Of a stretch of DNA of 64,000 nt, positions 28,108-38,426 are shown piece by piece. Origin of the DNA: Negativibacillus massiliensis. GTDB lineage: Bacteria; Bacillota; Clostridia; Oscillospirales; Ruminococcaceae. The position numbers and the translations under genes are program-made. The notes below the pieces were generated by a model that saw only the letters and a list, made by a program, of their open reading frames with translations, was not told the origin of the DNA and ran no database searches. Where the stretch lies: assembly GCF_900148495.1 (NCBI RefSeq), contig NZ_FTRU01000008.1, positions 496,001 through 560,000 of the forward strand, in the 5' to 3' direction. Every line of letters starts with the position of its first letter. The stretch's first letter is position 1.

Positions 28108-28585
28108 TTATGTCGTTTTAAATGTAAAGTAAACATTTTGCCGATCAGGAAGAAATAAATAAAGTTTTTAATAAATATAATAAAAAGCTGAAAGTATTTG
28201 CTTTTATTTGATTTATCTTTAAAAAACAATCAGAACAACGGAATATTTATTCTAAAATTAGAATAAAATGTAGCTGATTTTCCAAAATAAATCACATTGT
28301 TTTTTAAAACAGAATATAATGAGAAAGTCATGAAGAATAACAAAATTTTAAGGAATAATGCAGTATAGTAAAGCGTTAAAATTATAATTTTTGCACATAT
28401 TTTAATAAATATAAAGAAATTAAATATATATTATTGACAAATTATAAATCCTGTGGTATCCTAACAATAATTTATTGTGATTTTGTTGTGATGTTAAACT
28501 CATGTTTTTGAGTTTTTAACATAGAAAATATTGGTAAAACAATGTGAATGAACTGTGTAAGGCAGTTGAGTAAAGGAGGAAAAAT
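28108..28585 (+). promoter_or_regulatory. Promoter and leader of the system 1 binding-protein gene
   Basis: About 325 bases of AT-rich DNA without a gene precede the promoter TTGACA-17-TATCCT at 28434-28462. The leader has a hairpin ATGTTAAACTCA/TTGAGTTTTTAACAT (28491-28522), which could modulate or stabilise the mRNA, and then AAAGGAGG before the ATG. Confidence 0.7.
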
Positions 28586-30604
28586 ATGAAAAAGACAGTT
28601 TCCAAGTTGTTTGCTTTGCTTTTAGCAAGCTCTGTCGTTTTGAGTGGCTGTAACAGCTCCACTGGAGAAACTTCAGGAGAAAAAACAGATGGCGAAAGCA
28701 CAACAGCACAAAACGAACAGACAGAAAGCGAACAGGATGCTCAATCCTCTGCTGATGAAATTACCGATTTGGTAATTCCAAAGGTTGCAACAAGAGAATT
28801 GGAGACATTCAATATTTTACATAGCCAGCTGGCGTCTGACTTTGAAAACCTGTGTAACCTGACAGAGCCATTGTTGGAAGTAGACACCTATGGTGAACTG
28901 TCTCCAGCACTGGCAGAAGAATGGGGAACAGAAGATGGCGGTCTGACCTGGACTTTCAAACTCCGTGAAGGTGTAAAATGGGTCGATGTGAACGCACAGG
29001 AAAAAGCAGATTGCGTTTCTCAGGACTTTGCAACCTCCCTCGAATGGGTGCTGAACTTCCATAAAAACGATTCTGCAAATACTTCGATGCCTCTGGAAAT
29101 GATTCAGGGCGCAGAAGAGTATTATGAATATACCAAAACTTTGTCAGCAGAAGAAGCTCAGGCACTGACTGCTGGTGAAGGCTCCAAGTTCCGCGAAATG
29201 GTTGGAATCGAAACACCGGATGATTACACCGTTGTTTATCATTGCACCACTCCAAAACCATATTTTGACACAGTTGCAACCTATGCTTGTCTGTATCCAA
29301 TGTCCCAGGCAATGGTTGATGAGCTTGGTGTCAAAGGTGTTCAGGAAATGAACAACGAGACAATGTGGTATAACGGTTGCTACACCATGACTTCCTATGT
29401 ACAGGGCAACGAAAAAGTATTTACCAAGAATCCTACTTACTGGGATACAGAGTGCAGTCTGTTCAACACTGTTACCATTAAAATGGTAGAGTCCAACGAC
29501 GTTGCATTCCAGCTTTATCAGACAGGCGAGGTTGACTATGTTGACCTGACAGAAAGTAACTTGAAGACCATCAGCGGCAATGCAAATAACGAGTTCTATG
29601 ATTATCTGGTAGAAAAACCGGTAGATAAATATTCCTACCAGATTCACTTCAACTACAGTAAGAACAAAGAAGACGGAACTCCGGATACCAACTGGAATAC
29701 CGCTATTGCAAATGAAAACTTCAGAAAAGCAATCTACTACGGTTTGGACCTGACAGATTACTATAAGAGAGTTAACGCAGTTAACCCAATGAACTGCGAA
29801 AATAACTTCTATACCATGAAGGGTCTGATCTATACATCCGATGGTACTGATTATACAGAACTGGTAAGACAGGAAATGGGCCTGCCAGAAAATAATGGCG
29901 AGACTATGATCCGTCTGGATGCAGAAAAAGCAGAAGAATACAAACAGGCTGCAATCGAAGAACTGACAGCTCTGGGTGTAACCTTCCCAGTTGGTCTGGA
30001 TTACTACATTGCATCTGCTAACCAGGTTTCTCTGGACAGCGCTAATGTATTCAAACAGACCGTATCCAGCAGCTTGGGTGATGACTTTATCGTAGTAAAC
30101 ATCAAGACCTATATCTCCAGTGCAACAACAGAAGTTTACACTCCAAAACTCCACTCCATTTCCACTAACGGTTGGGGTGCTGACTACGGTGACCCACAGA
30201 ACTACCTTGGTCAGGAAACTTACGGATATGATAACGCATACTATTCTACCAGCCAGTCTAAGATCAATGATGTAGAAGAAACAGAAGCAACCAAAGACCT
30301 GCTTGATACCTACAAAGAGTTTACAAGACTGGTAGAAGAAGCAGATGCAATTACCGATGACCTGGATGCACGTTATCAGGCATACGCAGTTGCAGAGGCA
30401 TATATGCTGGATCATGCACTGGTAATCCCATTCTACTACAACCCGACCTGGTGTTTGACAAAAGTTGATCCATATAGTAAAATGAATGCAATGTTTGGTA
30501 GCCAGAACGAAAAGATGAAGAACTGGAAAACTAACGCAAATGGTTTTACTACAGAAGAGATCAAAGCCAGCGAGGAAGCACATAACAGTGCAACAAGCAA
30601 ATAA
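28586..30604 (+). CDS. Peptide ABC transporter substrate-binding lipoprotein (family 5, OppA-like)
   Basis: The protein has 672 residues, long for the family. The lipoprotein signal MKKTVSKLFALLLASSVVLSGC gives an acylated Cys22, followed by a Ser/Glu/Thr-rich tether (about 23-55). The mature part shows the SBP_bac_5 layout: a PALAEEWGTEDGGLTWTFKLREGVKW segment early, and the ANENFRKAIYYGLDL region in the middle. It has its own strong promoter, so it can be made in excess over the upstream permease/ATPase genes, as is usual for binding proteins. The ligand is presumed to be oligopeptides. Confidence 0.94.
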   Translation: MKKTVSKLFALLLASSVVLSGCNSSTGETSGEKTDGESTTAQNEQTESEQDAQSSADEITDLVIPKVATRELETFNILHSQLASDFENLCNLTEPLLEVDTYGELSPALAEEWGTEDGGLTWTFKLREGVKWVDVNAQEKADCVSQDFATSLEWVLNFHKNDSANTSMPLEMIQGAEEYYEYTKTLSAEEAQALTAGEGSKFREMVGIETPDDYTVVYHCTTPKPYFDTVATYACLYPMSQAMVDELGVKGVQEMNNETMWYNGCYTMTSYVQGNEKVFTKNPTYWDTECSLFNTVTIKMVESNDVAFQLYQTGEVDYVDLTESNLKTISGNANNEFYDYLVEKPVDKYSYQIHFNYSKNKEDGTPDTNWNTAIANENFRKAIYYGLDLTDYYKRVNAVNPMNCENNFYTMKGLIYTSDGTDYTELVRQEMGLPENNGETMIRLDAEKAEEYKQAAIEELTALGVTFPVGLDYYIASANQVSLDSANVFKQTVSSSLGDDFIVVNIKTYISSATTEVYTPKLHSISTNGWGADYGDPQNYLGQETYGYDNAYYSTSQSKINDVEETEATKDLLDTYKEFTRLVEEADAITDDLDARYQAYAVAEAYMLDHALVIPFYYNPTWCLTKVDPYSKMNAMFGSQNEKMKNWKTNANGFTTEEIKASEEAHNSATSK

Positions 30605-30617
30605 ATGATTGTCATTT

Positions 30618-30650
30618 CAGTTGCCCGGATTTTTTCGGGCAACTGCTTTT
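30618..30650 (+). terminator. Terminator of the binding-protein gene
   Basis: CAGTTGCCCG and CGGGCAACTG form a 10-bp stem with a T-rich loop, followed by CTTTTG. The T-run is short. Confidence 0.8.
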
Positions 30651-30712
30651 GTCATTTTATGCTGGAATGGAAACTCCCTTTATTTCGTTCTGAAAATATC
30701 TTGAAAGAAAGG

Positions 30713-31156
30713 ATGTCTGAAAAGAGAATGAAGGATATAAAGGATGTTTTAAAGCCTTATATGCTGCGTCCTACTTTGCAGAAGGCGATTGTTCGTTTGC
30801 TGATCGGCCTTATTGCAGCGCTGTTGTGGGATCGAACCGTTAATTCCAGCCATTATTACGCGATTGTACCGGATGCCTTTTTTGTTGTGGGTGCATTCTG
30901 GCTGACACTTGCATGGATTAACTATCTGAGATTGGATGGCTTGAGAAATCCATTTGCGAACAGCTTGATGAGAAAAGAAGAAAAGAAGAAAAAACGTCTT
31001 TTGAAAAGAAAACGAGAGATGATCGATTATGTGGATGAGGAGCTTTCCGAACAGGAACAGCTGACAGATCGAGAGAAGCTCTATGCAAACTTCTTTGCGA
31101 ATGTCGTTTCAGGATTACTTTTCTTTTTACCGGCACTGTTTGTTGTATTAATATAA
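30713..31156 (+). CDS. Small conserved membrane protein
   Basis: This is a roughly 147-residue protein with three hydrophobic segments (about 26-41, 51-67 and 130-146) and a highly basic middle (MRKEEKKKKRLLKRKRE). I placed the start at 30713 because an upstream in-frame start at 30605 would translate the terminator. GAAAGG lies directly before the ATG; a second ATG at 30728 is possible. I do not recognise a family. Confidence 0.7.
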   Translation: MSEKRMKDIKDVLKPYMLRPTLQKAIVRLLIGLIAALLWDRTVNSSHYYAIVPDAFFVVGAFWLTLAWINYLRLDGLRNPFANSLMRKEEKKKKRLLKRKREMIDYVDEELSEQEQLTDREKLYANFFANVVSGLLFFLPALFVVLI

Positions 31157-31177
31157 AATATTTTGATATGTAGTTCC

Positions 31178-31210
31178 AATACCGCCTGATTGCTTCAGGC
31201 GGTATTTTTT
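31178..31210 (+). terminator. Terminator of the small membrane-protein gene
   Basis: AATACCGCCTGA pairs with TCAGGCGGTATT around a TTGCT loop and is followed by TTTTTT. From 31211 to 31448 there is only AT-rich upstream DNA with a weak TATTCT near 31395. Confidence 0.9.
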
Positions 31211-31448
31211 GTTGTATTTTTTAAGACAAAGGTAAAAAACGGTTAGATCAAAAAGAAAGGGAGAACAAAAGTAACAAATAGATAAAATAATGTGTGACTT
31301 TACAAAAGAGAATCACGACTGGGAAATAGTTTTGGTCATATATACAAAGATAAAAAAATTACCGAAAAATGCTGGAAATTTAGGAATATTTATGATATTC
31401 TAGGTGAGGCAAAAATATACTTTTTTACTACATAAAGGAGGGGCTTTG

Positions 31449-34400
31449 ATGAGAAGAGTAATTGCTGCAGTATTGTTAGCGGCAATGTTAGTTTCTGCGA
31501 CCAATCTTTCAGTATTTGCAGAAACATCTTCTAAGGCTGCAACACAAGCTGTGGGAAACTTGACTGCGGCCATCCGTTTAGACTATCCAGAACTTTTGAA
31601 CAATGTGGAGCAAAGAAATTTCAAGCTGCAACTAAAGGAAGGACAGCAGCTTTGTGCAGAAATTTCCTTATCCAAAGAAACATCAACAGAAACGATTTTT
31701 GTTGATGGAAAAGAAGTAACCATTCTGGTTAGTCTGCGTAATGAACAAGATGTAGATTTGACAACAGAAAATACAGTGGGTTATTACGAGGTTGAATTCA
31801 AAGGCCTTCCAAATAATAAAAATTACACCGTTGCTCTTTCGGCAGAGGGCTATACCGATTATGAATCACAGGAAATTTTGTTAAAGGATTATTCCAGAAA
31901 AATTCTGATTGGTTCCTGGGAAGGTGGATTCTCGCTAGGTGATGTAACCAACGATGGAAAAATAAACGAACAGGACTTAAATCAGGTAACAGCTCAGCTG
32001 GGTCAGAACAATTCTGATGCAGATATTACCAAGGATAATCAGGTTGATATTGAAGACCTGGCAATCATCCATCACAATCAGGGTGAAAAAGGACAAGCGG
32101 TTCTGTTTGAGACAACAGCAATTGTTGGAACAATCGTTGACCAGCAGGAAACTAAAAATGAGCTGGAAAGCCAGGGAATCAATGTAGAAGGAAATCTGTC
32201 CGATCTGTTTGAAGAAAATGGCGAGAGTGTTAAGCTGGAAGCTTCCTCCAGTGGAGAGATTGTTCTTCCAATTTCTTTTACAGAACCGGTTGAGATGGAA
32301 CAGATCACCATTCAGTCGCCTCCTGGAAATGGAGCGGTACAGACAGGTGAAGTAGAAGTAACCTATGAAGAGAATGGACAGGAGAAAACAGAAACAGTTT
32401 CTTTTGACGCGTCTGCTCCGGAAGGGGTACATGCAATCAGCCGTGATAAGACCAGCAGCTCGGTTGTAATCAATCTGGGCAAACGTGTTGCGGTGAAAAA
32501 AGTAACTATCAAAGTAGAAAAGGTAGAAGGCGATACAGGATATACCGTAGTAGAAAATATCCAGTTCTTAAAAGATATCGTTCCGGATAATGTAGAAATC
32601 ACCAACTCAATTCCAACAAACCTCAAAGCAACTGCAGGAGCAGAACAGGTTGAGTTAAGCTGGAAAGCAGTGAATAACGTAGATGGTTATCTGGTAAAAT
32701 ACGGAACCTCTTCGGGCAACTACACCAGAGAGCTTAAAGTTTCGGTGCCAGAAGCTACCATCGAAGGGTTGGAAAATCTGACCAAATACTACTTTACGGT
32801 TGCAGCTTATACCGAAGATGGTTGGACCGGAAAGCTGTCCAGTGAAGTGACAGCAACTCCACAGCCAAATAAAGTACCAAGCGCACCGGATTATCTGAAA
32901 GTTGCTCCGCAGGATCAGGCTCTGAGCATTTCCTGGGGAAAAACAGATGATGCCCTGAGCTATCGTGTGTATTATAAAAAGAGCAGCGATCCAGATACTG
33001 CCTACACCAAGGTGGATGCAGAGATCACCGCAACAAGCTATGCTTTGGGCGGACTGGAAAACGATGTCAGCTACGATGTATATGTAACAGCAGTCAATAA
33101 TATTGGTGAAGGTCCACGTTCTCTGGTCGCTTCCGGAACACCGGAAAAGATCGAGGTAAAGGGACCAGAACTGCCAGAATTGGGCAGAATCTCCAATGAT
33201 AAGATCACATCCATCCAGATGGCGTTCCCGGCAAATGTAGATACAACCCAGTATCCAAACGGATTTAATCTCAAGTTTGTAGCAGACAATGATTATGCTA
33301 CTCACTGGACTGCACGCAGATGGTGGGAAAGCAAAGAGTTCATCTTCGAGTTTGATGAAGAACAGAGCATGAACTACCTGATTTACGTTCCACGTGTGGA
33401 TGGGCAGTATGCAAGAAGCTTGAACCGTTACACGATCACAGCATGGGACAAAGATGGAAACAAAACCTATCTGACCAGCGACAAAGGAAATGTTGGCAGT
33501 GGTCCGTATGTAAAAAATAATCCATCTGAAACCAAATATGCGATTCTTCCATTTGAAAGAAATGATCATATCAAAAAGATCTCAGTAGAGGTAAACCAGT
33601 GGGATGGTTCTCCAACCAATATTTCTTTGTCCGAAATTGCGTTCTATGAGTACAATGGAGTTGAAGATCAGATCGATGCTCTGTTTGCAAATGAAAGCAA
33701 AACAAAACTCGCAGAAGGCGTAGATGAACAGACAATCAATCAGTTAAGGGAACAGCTCAATGCAACACAGGATTTCTATATTGACAGTGATATCCTGAAA
33801 GATGAGCTGAATCTGGCAGAACAGCTGCTGCAGAATAACACTTCTGCACTGGGCATCGTGATGGATGGAATCCAGTCCCGCGATACAACTGGAGATGTTC
33901 GAGTGCTCAACACTCTTCAGCCAATTGGAGCAGTTGCAAATTCTGGAAAGAAAATCGTGGTTTACGCAGAAATTCCAGAAGGTGAAAGCGTCACATTGGT
34001 ACCAACTCAGTTCTATGCAGAGTCCAATTCCTGGAAAGGAACTCCGATTGCGCTGCAGAATGGACGAAACGTTATTACCATGCCGACCATGACCAGCCTG
34101 AGCGCAGAAAAAGGCGGCTCTCTGTACTTGCAGTATTCTGGAAGCAACGCTGACCGCATTAAGCTGCAAATCAGAGGTAATGTAACCAAGATCCCAATGC
34201 TGGAACTGTCGGATTGGGAAAGCATGTCCGAACAGCAGCGCAAAGAGAAAATCACAAATTATGTGGAAGAACTTAATACATACGTTGCTGCATTAGGTTC
34301 TAACAATCTTCAGACCAATATCCGCAACGCGACCGAAATTTCTCTGCCATACGTTCTTCTTTCTCTGCCGGCAGATCAGGTACAGTCCGGAATCAGCGGT

Positions 34401-36737
34401 GGAGCATCTTCCACCGAAGCGAAAGTGGAAAGACTGTATCAGAACACTCTGGCATGGAATCAGCTGATGGAACTGATGTACCGCACACATGGTGTGGATG
34501 ACATCACAACCGAAGCTTCCAGAAACAATATCCGTTATCAGAGAATGTTCAGCGGTGCTTTCATGTATGCAGCAGGGGAACATATCGGCGTTGAATACGG
34601 CTCGACCGCACCACTGGTTCAGGGTATCCCGGCAGGTTCCGCAGGTTTTGGTGAAGAATCCCTGTTTGGATGGGGAATTGCACACGAGATCGGACACAAC
34701 ATGGATACTTTAGGCCATGCTGAAATTACCAACAATATTTATTCTCTGTTCGCACAGACCTTTGATGCAGGACAGAATGCAAAAGCTTCCCGTCTGGAAT
34801 TGTCGGATCTTTATCCAAACATTTTTGACAAGACCTCTTCGGGTGCAAAAGGCCTTGCAAACAATGTCTTTGTTCAGCTTGGAATGTACTGGCAGCTGCA
34901 CCTTGCATATGACGATGCAGATGATAACTTCTATAATTTAGTGAACAAGGCATATCGAAGCGGCGTAGGCTCCGGATTCAGCGGAGATGAACGATTTGCA
35001 GTGGTTGCAAGCGAAGTTGCAGGCTACGACCTGACCGAATTCTTCACCCAGTGGGGCGTTCAGCTTTCCGATGCAGCGATTTCTGCAATGCGCGGACACA
35101 GCACAGAAAGCAGAAAGATTCACTACCTCTCCGACGAGTCCCGCCGCCAGAGAATGAACGGCAGCGGCAGCGCGTCCGGAAGCGTATCCATGCAGGCATC
35201 TGTTAATGAAAAGGAAGTTGTTATCAATATTACACCATCCCTTTCTGGAAGCGTGCAGGGCTATGAGATTTTAAAGAACGATAAACCATACGCATTTGTT
35301 ACCGAAGGTTCCGATCTCACATTCACTGATACCATCGGTTCAGCAAACAACAAGACCTTTACCTATCAGGTAAAAGCAATTGACCTTCTGGGCAACGTTG
35401 CGGCAGAAAGCACAAAAGAAGAGGTGCTGATCAGCCATAACAACGTTATCAGCCGCGATTTCTGGAACGCACAGCGTCAGGAAGACGGAACAATGCTGAT
35501 TAACTTTACTCAGCCACAGACCGTTGCAGGTATCCTCTTTAAGGATATGCCGGAACTGGTAATCGGTGAATCTGATCCGGTGATCGAGGATTCCCAGCAG
35601 CCAGAACAGAATACTCCAGCCGATGAAGAGACAGAAAAAGAACCTTCCGGCGAATCGAATGAAGAGAAAGCAGAGAATGTAGATAGTAATGTGGATAGCG
35701 TAGAGAACGCAGCATCCTTCTTTGCTGACTTGTTTGCAGGAGAAGAGGCTGATACCACACTGGAAACTTCCACAGATGAGTGGACAGAGGACAGCGAAGA
35801 TGCTGGACTGACAGAAGAGCAGCCTCAGATTCCAGAAGACAACAATGGAAATGAAAATGGGTCTGTAACAGAAGGCGATCAGTCTGAGGAAGAACCATCT
35901 GAAGATGAGAAACTTCCTGCGGAAGATGAAACAGAAGAGACACTCCCAGACGAAACCCTTCCGGAGGAAACCCATCCAGAAGAGAACCTTCCAGAAGAAG
36001 ACAAGCCGGAAACTGTTCCTTCCAATCAGATTGTGGTACAGGTAAGCAAGAATGGCGTGGACTTTACCACAGTTCTGACCATCGACTTAAAACAGACCGA
36101 TCTTACTAAACCGGAAAACCTGCTCCAGCTGTTTAACAGCGGTGCAGATGATGGAAGAATTACAATCTGCGAAGATACCAAAGCAATCCGAATCCTGGGA
36201 TTACCGAAGAATGTGACCGAAACAAACTTTGACTTTGTTGGCTATCCGGGAGACAGCATTGCCTTCATGGATGGAGCAATTGGACGACTGGCACATGATT
36301 ACCAGTATGGTGAAGATTCCAGCGAAGTGATTCCGGCAGGAACCCTGATTGTTGCAGGAACCTACCGCGGTGACCCGGTATACAATACCATTCAGATTCT
36401 CGGTGAATACCTGGTTGGTGATATGGCACAGGGAAGCACACAGACAGAAGAGCGCCCAATCAACGGAGAAGTTTACCTCTTTGCGGAGGTTCCGGAAGAA
36501 GGCGCATTAGCAGAAATCAATAACGGCATCTGGATCTTTGTTCCAAACATCCAGGCAGAAGAAGAGTTCCAGGGCGAAGGATGCGCACACAGCATTCTGC
36601 CATCCAGAATCAAGGCAGTACTGTACCGTACCGATGACCCGAATAATGCACAGGATAAACGTAAAGTAAGCGATACCCGCTGGATCTCTTCTCCAAGTGA
36701 TGAATCGATGCCACAAATTACATTGCAGGGGGAATAA
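31449..36737 (+). CDS. Secreted multidomain M60-family metallopeptidase with dockerin-like, FN3 and discoidin modules
   Basis: This 1762-residue secreted protein starts at 31449 behind AAAGGAGGGG, with a signal peptide ending near VFAETSS. Modules in order: a beta-rich domain (about 35-155); a dockerin-like pair of Ca-binding loops (GDVTNDGKINEQDLNQ and ADITKDNQVDIEDLAI, about 160-218); two fibronectin type III domains (about 388-568); and a discoidin / F5-8C carbohydrate-binding-like domain (about 578-737). The M60 peptidase follows with H1079-E-x-x-H1083 and E1092, exactly the HExxHx8E pattern. Then come an FN3-like domain, a very acidic Pro-rich linker (about 1385-1520) and a C-terminal domain. 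M60 peptidases cleave O-glycosylated mucin-type proteins. The next gene encodes a possible surface anchor partner. Confidence 0.92.
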   Translation: MRRVIAAVLLAAMLVSATNLSVFAETSSKAATQAVGNLTAAIRLDYPELLNNVEQRNFKLQLKEGQQLCAEISLSKETSTETIFVDGKEVTILVSLRNEQDVDLTTENTVGYYEVEFKGLPNNKNYTVALSAEGYTDYESQEILLKDYSRKILIGSWEGGFSLGDVTNDGKINEQDLNQVTAQLGQNNSDADITKDNQVDIEDLAIIHHNQGEKGQAVLFETTAIVGTIVDQQETKNELESQGINVEGNLSDLFEENGESVKLEASSSGEIVLPISFTEPVEMEQITIQSPPGNGAVQTGEVEVTYEENGQEKTETVSFDASAPEGVHAISRDKTSSSVVINLGKRVAVKKVTIKVEKVEGDTGYTVVENIQFLKDIVPDNVEITNSIPTNLKATAGAEQVELSWKAVNNVDGYLVKYGTSSGNYTRELKVSVPEATIEGLENLTKYYFTVAAYTEDGWTGKLSSEVTATPQPNKVPSAPDYLKVAPQDQALSISWGKTDDALSYRVYYKKSSDPDTAYTKVDAEITATSYALGGLENDVSYDVYVTAVNNIGEGPRSLVASGTPEKIEVKGPELPELGRISNDKITSIQMAFPANVDTTQYPNGFNLKFVADNDYATHWTARRWWESKEFIFEFDEEQSMNYLIYVPRVDGQYARSLNRYTITAWDKDGNKTYLTSDKGNVGSGPYVKNNPSETKYAILPFERNDHIKKISVEVNQWDGSPTNISLSEIAFYEYNGVEDQIDALFANESKTKLAEGVDEQTINQLREQLNATQDFYIDSDILKDELNLAEQLLQNNTSALGIVMDGIQSRDTTGDVRVLNTLQPIGAVANSGKKIVVYAEIPEGESVTLVPTQFYAESNSWKGTPIALQNGRNVITMPTMTSLSAEKGGSLYLQYSGSNADRIKLQIRGNVTKIPMLELSDWESMSEQQRKEKITNYVEELNTYVAALGSNNLQTNIRNATEISLPYVLLSLPADQVQSGISGGASSTEAKVERLYQNTLAWNQLMELMYRTHGVDDITTEASRNNIRYQRMFSGAFMYAAGEHIGVEYGSTAPLVQGIPAGSAGFGEESLFGWGIAHEIGHNMDTLGHAEITNNIYSLFAQTFDAGQNAKASRLELSDLYPNIFDKTSSGAKGLANNVFVQLGMYWQLHLAYDDADDNFYNLVNKAYRSGVGSGFSGDERFAVVASEVAGYDLTEFFTQWGVQLSDAAISAMRGHSTESRKIHYLSDESRRQRMNGSGSASGSVSMQASVNEKEVVINITPSLSGSVQGYEILKNDKPYAFVTEGSDLTFTDTIGSANNKTFTYQVKAIDLLGNVAAESTKEEVLISHNNVISRDFWNAQRQEDGTMLINFTQPQTVAGILFKDMPELVIGESDPVIEDSQQPEQNTPADEETEKEPSGESNEEKAENVDSNVDSVENAASFFADLFAGEEADTTLETSTDEWTEDSEDAGLTEEQPQIPEDNNGNENGSVTEGDQSEEEPSEDEKLPAEDETEETLPDETLPEETHPEENLPEEDKPETVPSNQIVVQVSKNGVDFTTVLTIDLKQTDLTKPENLLQLFNSGADDGRITICEDTKAIRILGLPKNVTETNFDFVGYPGDSIAFMDGAIGRLAHDYQYGEDSSEVIPAGTLIVAGTYRGDPVYNTIQILGEYLVGDMAQGSTQTEERPINGEVYLFAEVPEEGALAEINNGIWIFVPNIQAEEEFQGEGCAHSILPSRIKAVLYRTDDPNNAQDKRKVSDTRWISSPSDESMPQITLQGE

Positions 36738-36745
36738 ATTAATCC

Positions 36746-38257
36746 ATGAACTTGAGAAAATTTTTAGTTGCCGGTTTTACTGCTGTTATGATGGCAGGAT
36801 TTGGAGCATTGGCCTCCTCGGCGGCAAGTGTGCCCAATATTCAGGTCCGTTCCAACGGTGCTGAAAATGAGTATGAAGTGACCCTTCAAAATGTATCATC
36901 TGAAACTTACGGTGTGCAGTTTGATCTGACAGTTGACAGTGACAAAGACGTCACTGTCAACTGGGCAGACGGTGATAGCGGAAATGTTCAGAAAGCGGTC
37001 CAGACAGACAGCAACGGTAAAACACAGATTACCTTTTATGTTTCCAAGCTGCGTCCGCTTTCCAACAGTTCCAATGTTCAGGTGGCGACCATCGTGACCG
37101 ACCGCGAATTGAACAGCAGTTCTTTTGCAACCAGCGGTTACATGAAAACAGTGAATCAGAATCAAAAATCGACCGTTTATCAGGATGTTGTGCTCGATAC
37201 AAAGCTGACACCGGATGGTTCGAATAACGGCAGCGGATCGGATAACTCTTCTGGAAACAACTCTGGAAGCAACTCTGGAAATAATAAACCTTCCGACACA
37301 AATCAGTCCCAGAACACCAGCAGACCTTCTGGAAGCCAGCAGATTACCGTTTCCCAGACAAACACCACAGGAAAGCAGGAAACCGATAAAAATCAGACAA
37401 CAGAGGGCACCCAGAAGATACTGGCATGGAAGGATATTTCCAGTCAGGTAAAGACTGTATCCGGCAAAAAGACACTGGCAATTACAATTGAGCAGGGACA
37501 GCAGTTGGATGCAGATATTCTGCGCAATGCAATTGAGCAGAAAATCAGTGTTACCCTTCAGTATGGAAACTATCAATGGACCTTTGACGGTGCAAATGGC
37601 GGCAGTGTACCGGATAAGCAGAAATTTTATGATTTCTCGCTGGAGATGCTTTCCCAGCATAACCTCACTGCAGCAGCAGAAGGCAGTGATCTGCTTCAGT
37701 TTGCAGTTCAGTATCAGGGACAAATGCCATGTCCGGCGTCCTTAACGATCACAGTTGGTGCAGATTACGCAGGACAGACACTCTATCTTGCATATTATGA
37801 TGAGTTGGCAGCAACTCTCCAGAAGACAGCAGAAGCTGTAGTAAACCAAGATGGAACGGTTGTATTCCCAATTGAAAATGCGGCAAAATATATTGTGACA
37901 TCAAAGGATTTGTGGACAGCGGCAGCCAAAACCGAAGAAATGTCTGTACAAACTTCTGAGCAGTCCCAGAGCACTGCATTGGATCTTTCTGGCAATGTGG
38001 TTGTAACTGTTCCGCCAATGATGACAGAGGAGGAAGTGGAAGCACAGGAAGCAGCACAGGAAACAACAGAAAATGAGGAAATTTCTGCAACAGATGAGTC
38101 TGAAACATTGGAGCAGGAAGTACAATCCGATTCCGAAACACAGTCTCAGGAAAATTCCAAGGCGGTTGTAGTGATTGCATCCATTGCAGTGGTAATTCTT
38201 TTTGGAGCAGTAATTGCCTTCCTGTTTGTAAAAGTAGCAAATAAGAGAAGAGCTTAA
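36746..38257 (+). CDS. Secreted, membrane-anchored surface protein with cohesin-like N-terminal domain
   Basis: The protein has 503 residues. It has a signal peptide (about 1-28) and a beta-sandwich with YGVQFDLTVDSDKDVTVNW and NVQVATIVTD features (about 30-150) that recalls cohesins. A Ser/Asn/Gly-rich linker (about 150-225), a second beta-rich domain (about 225-400) and an acidic Glu/Thr-rich stretch follow. A C-terminal membrane helix (VVVIASIAVVILFGAVIAFLFV) is followed by a basic tail (KVANKRRA). It starts eight bases after the peptidase stop, so both are co-transcribed. The anchor topology is seen directly. The cohesin similarity is a fold-level inference and needs a profile search. Confidence 0.75.
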   Translation: MNLRKFLVAGFTAVMMAGFGALASSAASVPNIQVRSNGAENEYEVTLQNVSSETYGVQFDLTVDSDKDVTVNWADGDSGNVQKAVQTDSNGKTQITFYVSKLRPLSNSSNVQVATIVTDRELNSSSFATSGYMKTVNQNQKSTVYQDVVLDTKLTPDGSNNGSGSDNSSGNNSGSNSGNNKPSDTNQSQNTSRPSGSQQITVSQTNTTGKQETDKNQTTEGTQKILAWKDISSQVKTVSGKKTLAITIEQGQQLDADILRNAIEQKISVTLQYGNYQWTFDGANGGSVPDKQKFYDFSLEMLSQHNLTAAAEGSDLLQFAVQYQGQMPCPASLTITVGADYAGQTLYLAYYDELAATLQKTAEAVVNQDGTVVFPIENAAKYIVTSKDLWTAAAKTEEMSVQTSEQSQSTALDLSGNVVVTVPPMMTEEEVEAQEAAQETTENEEISATDESETLEQEVQSDSETQSQENSKAVVVIASIAVVILFGAVIAFLFVKVANKRRA

Positions 38258-38264
38258 TTTGAAA

Positions 38265-38300
38265 TAAAAACTTCCGGTAATTTTGCCGGAAGTTTTTATT
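38265..38300 (+). terminator. Terminator of the peptidase/anchor operon
   Basis: AAAAACTTCCGG pairs with CCGGAAGTTTTT around TAATTTTG and is followed by ATTTTT. Confidence 0.92.
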
Positions 38301-38326
38301 TTTACCGCAAAATTGCGCGAAAGGTA

Positions 38327-38357
38327 TTGACTTTGAGTTCACTCCAGGTTTTATAAT
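38327..38357 (+). promoter_or_regulatory. MerR-type promoter of the DUF3737 gene
   Basis: TTGACT and TATAAT are 19 bases apart, and the spacer contains GAGT-N2-ACTCCAG. This matches the operator at 7243-7258 (CTGGAGT-N2-ACTCCAG) with mismatches only at the outer left half. It predicts activation by the MerR protein at 6803 or a homologue. Confidence 0.85.
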
Positions 38358-38426
38358 AAATCACAGAATAAGAAATTTTCCTCAAAAGGGAGTAAAGTAT
38401 TTTATACAGAAGGAGTGCAATGAATC

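Noticed and set aside
29144-30583. Long minus-strand open frame (479 codons) opposite the binding-protein gene
   Set aside because: It is the antisense shadow of a strongly biased coding gene. Its translation is Cys/Val/Ile-rich without domain features, and it has no ribosome site.
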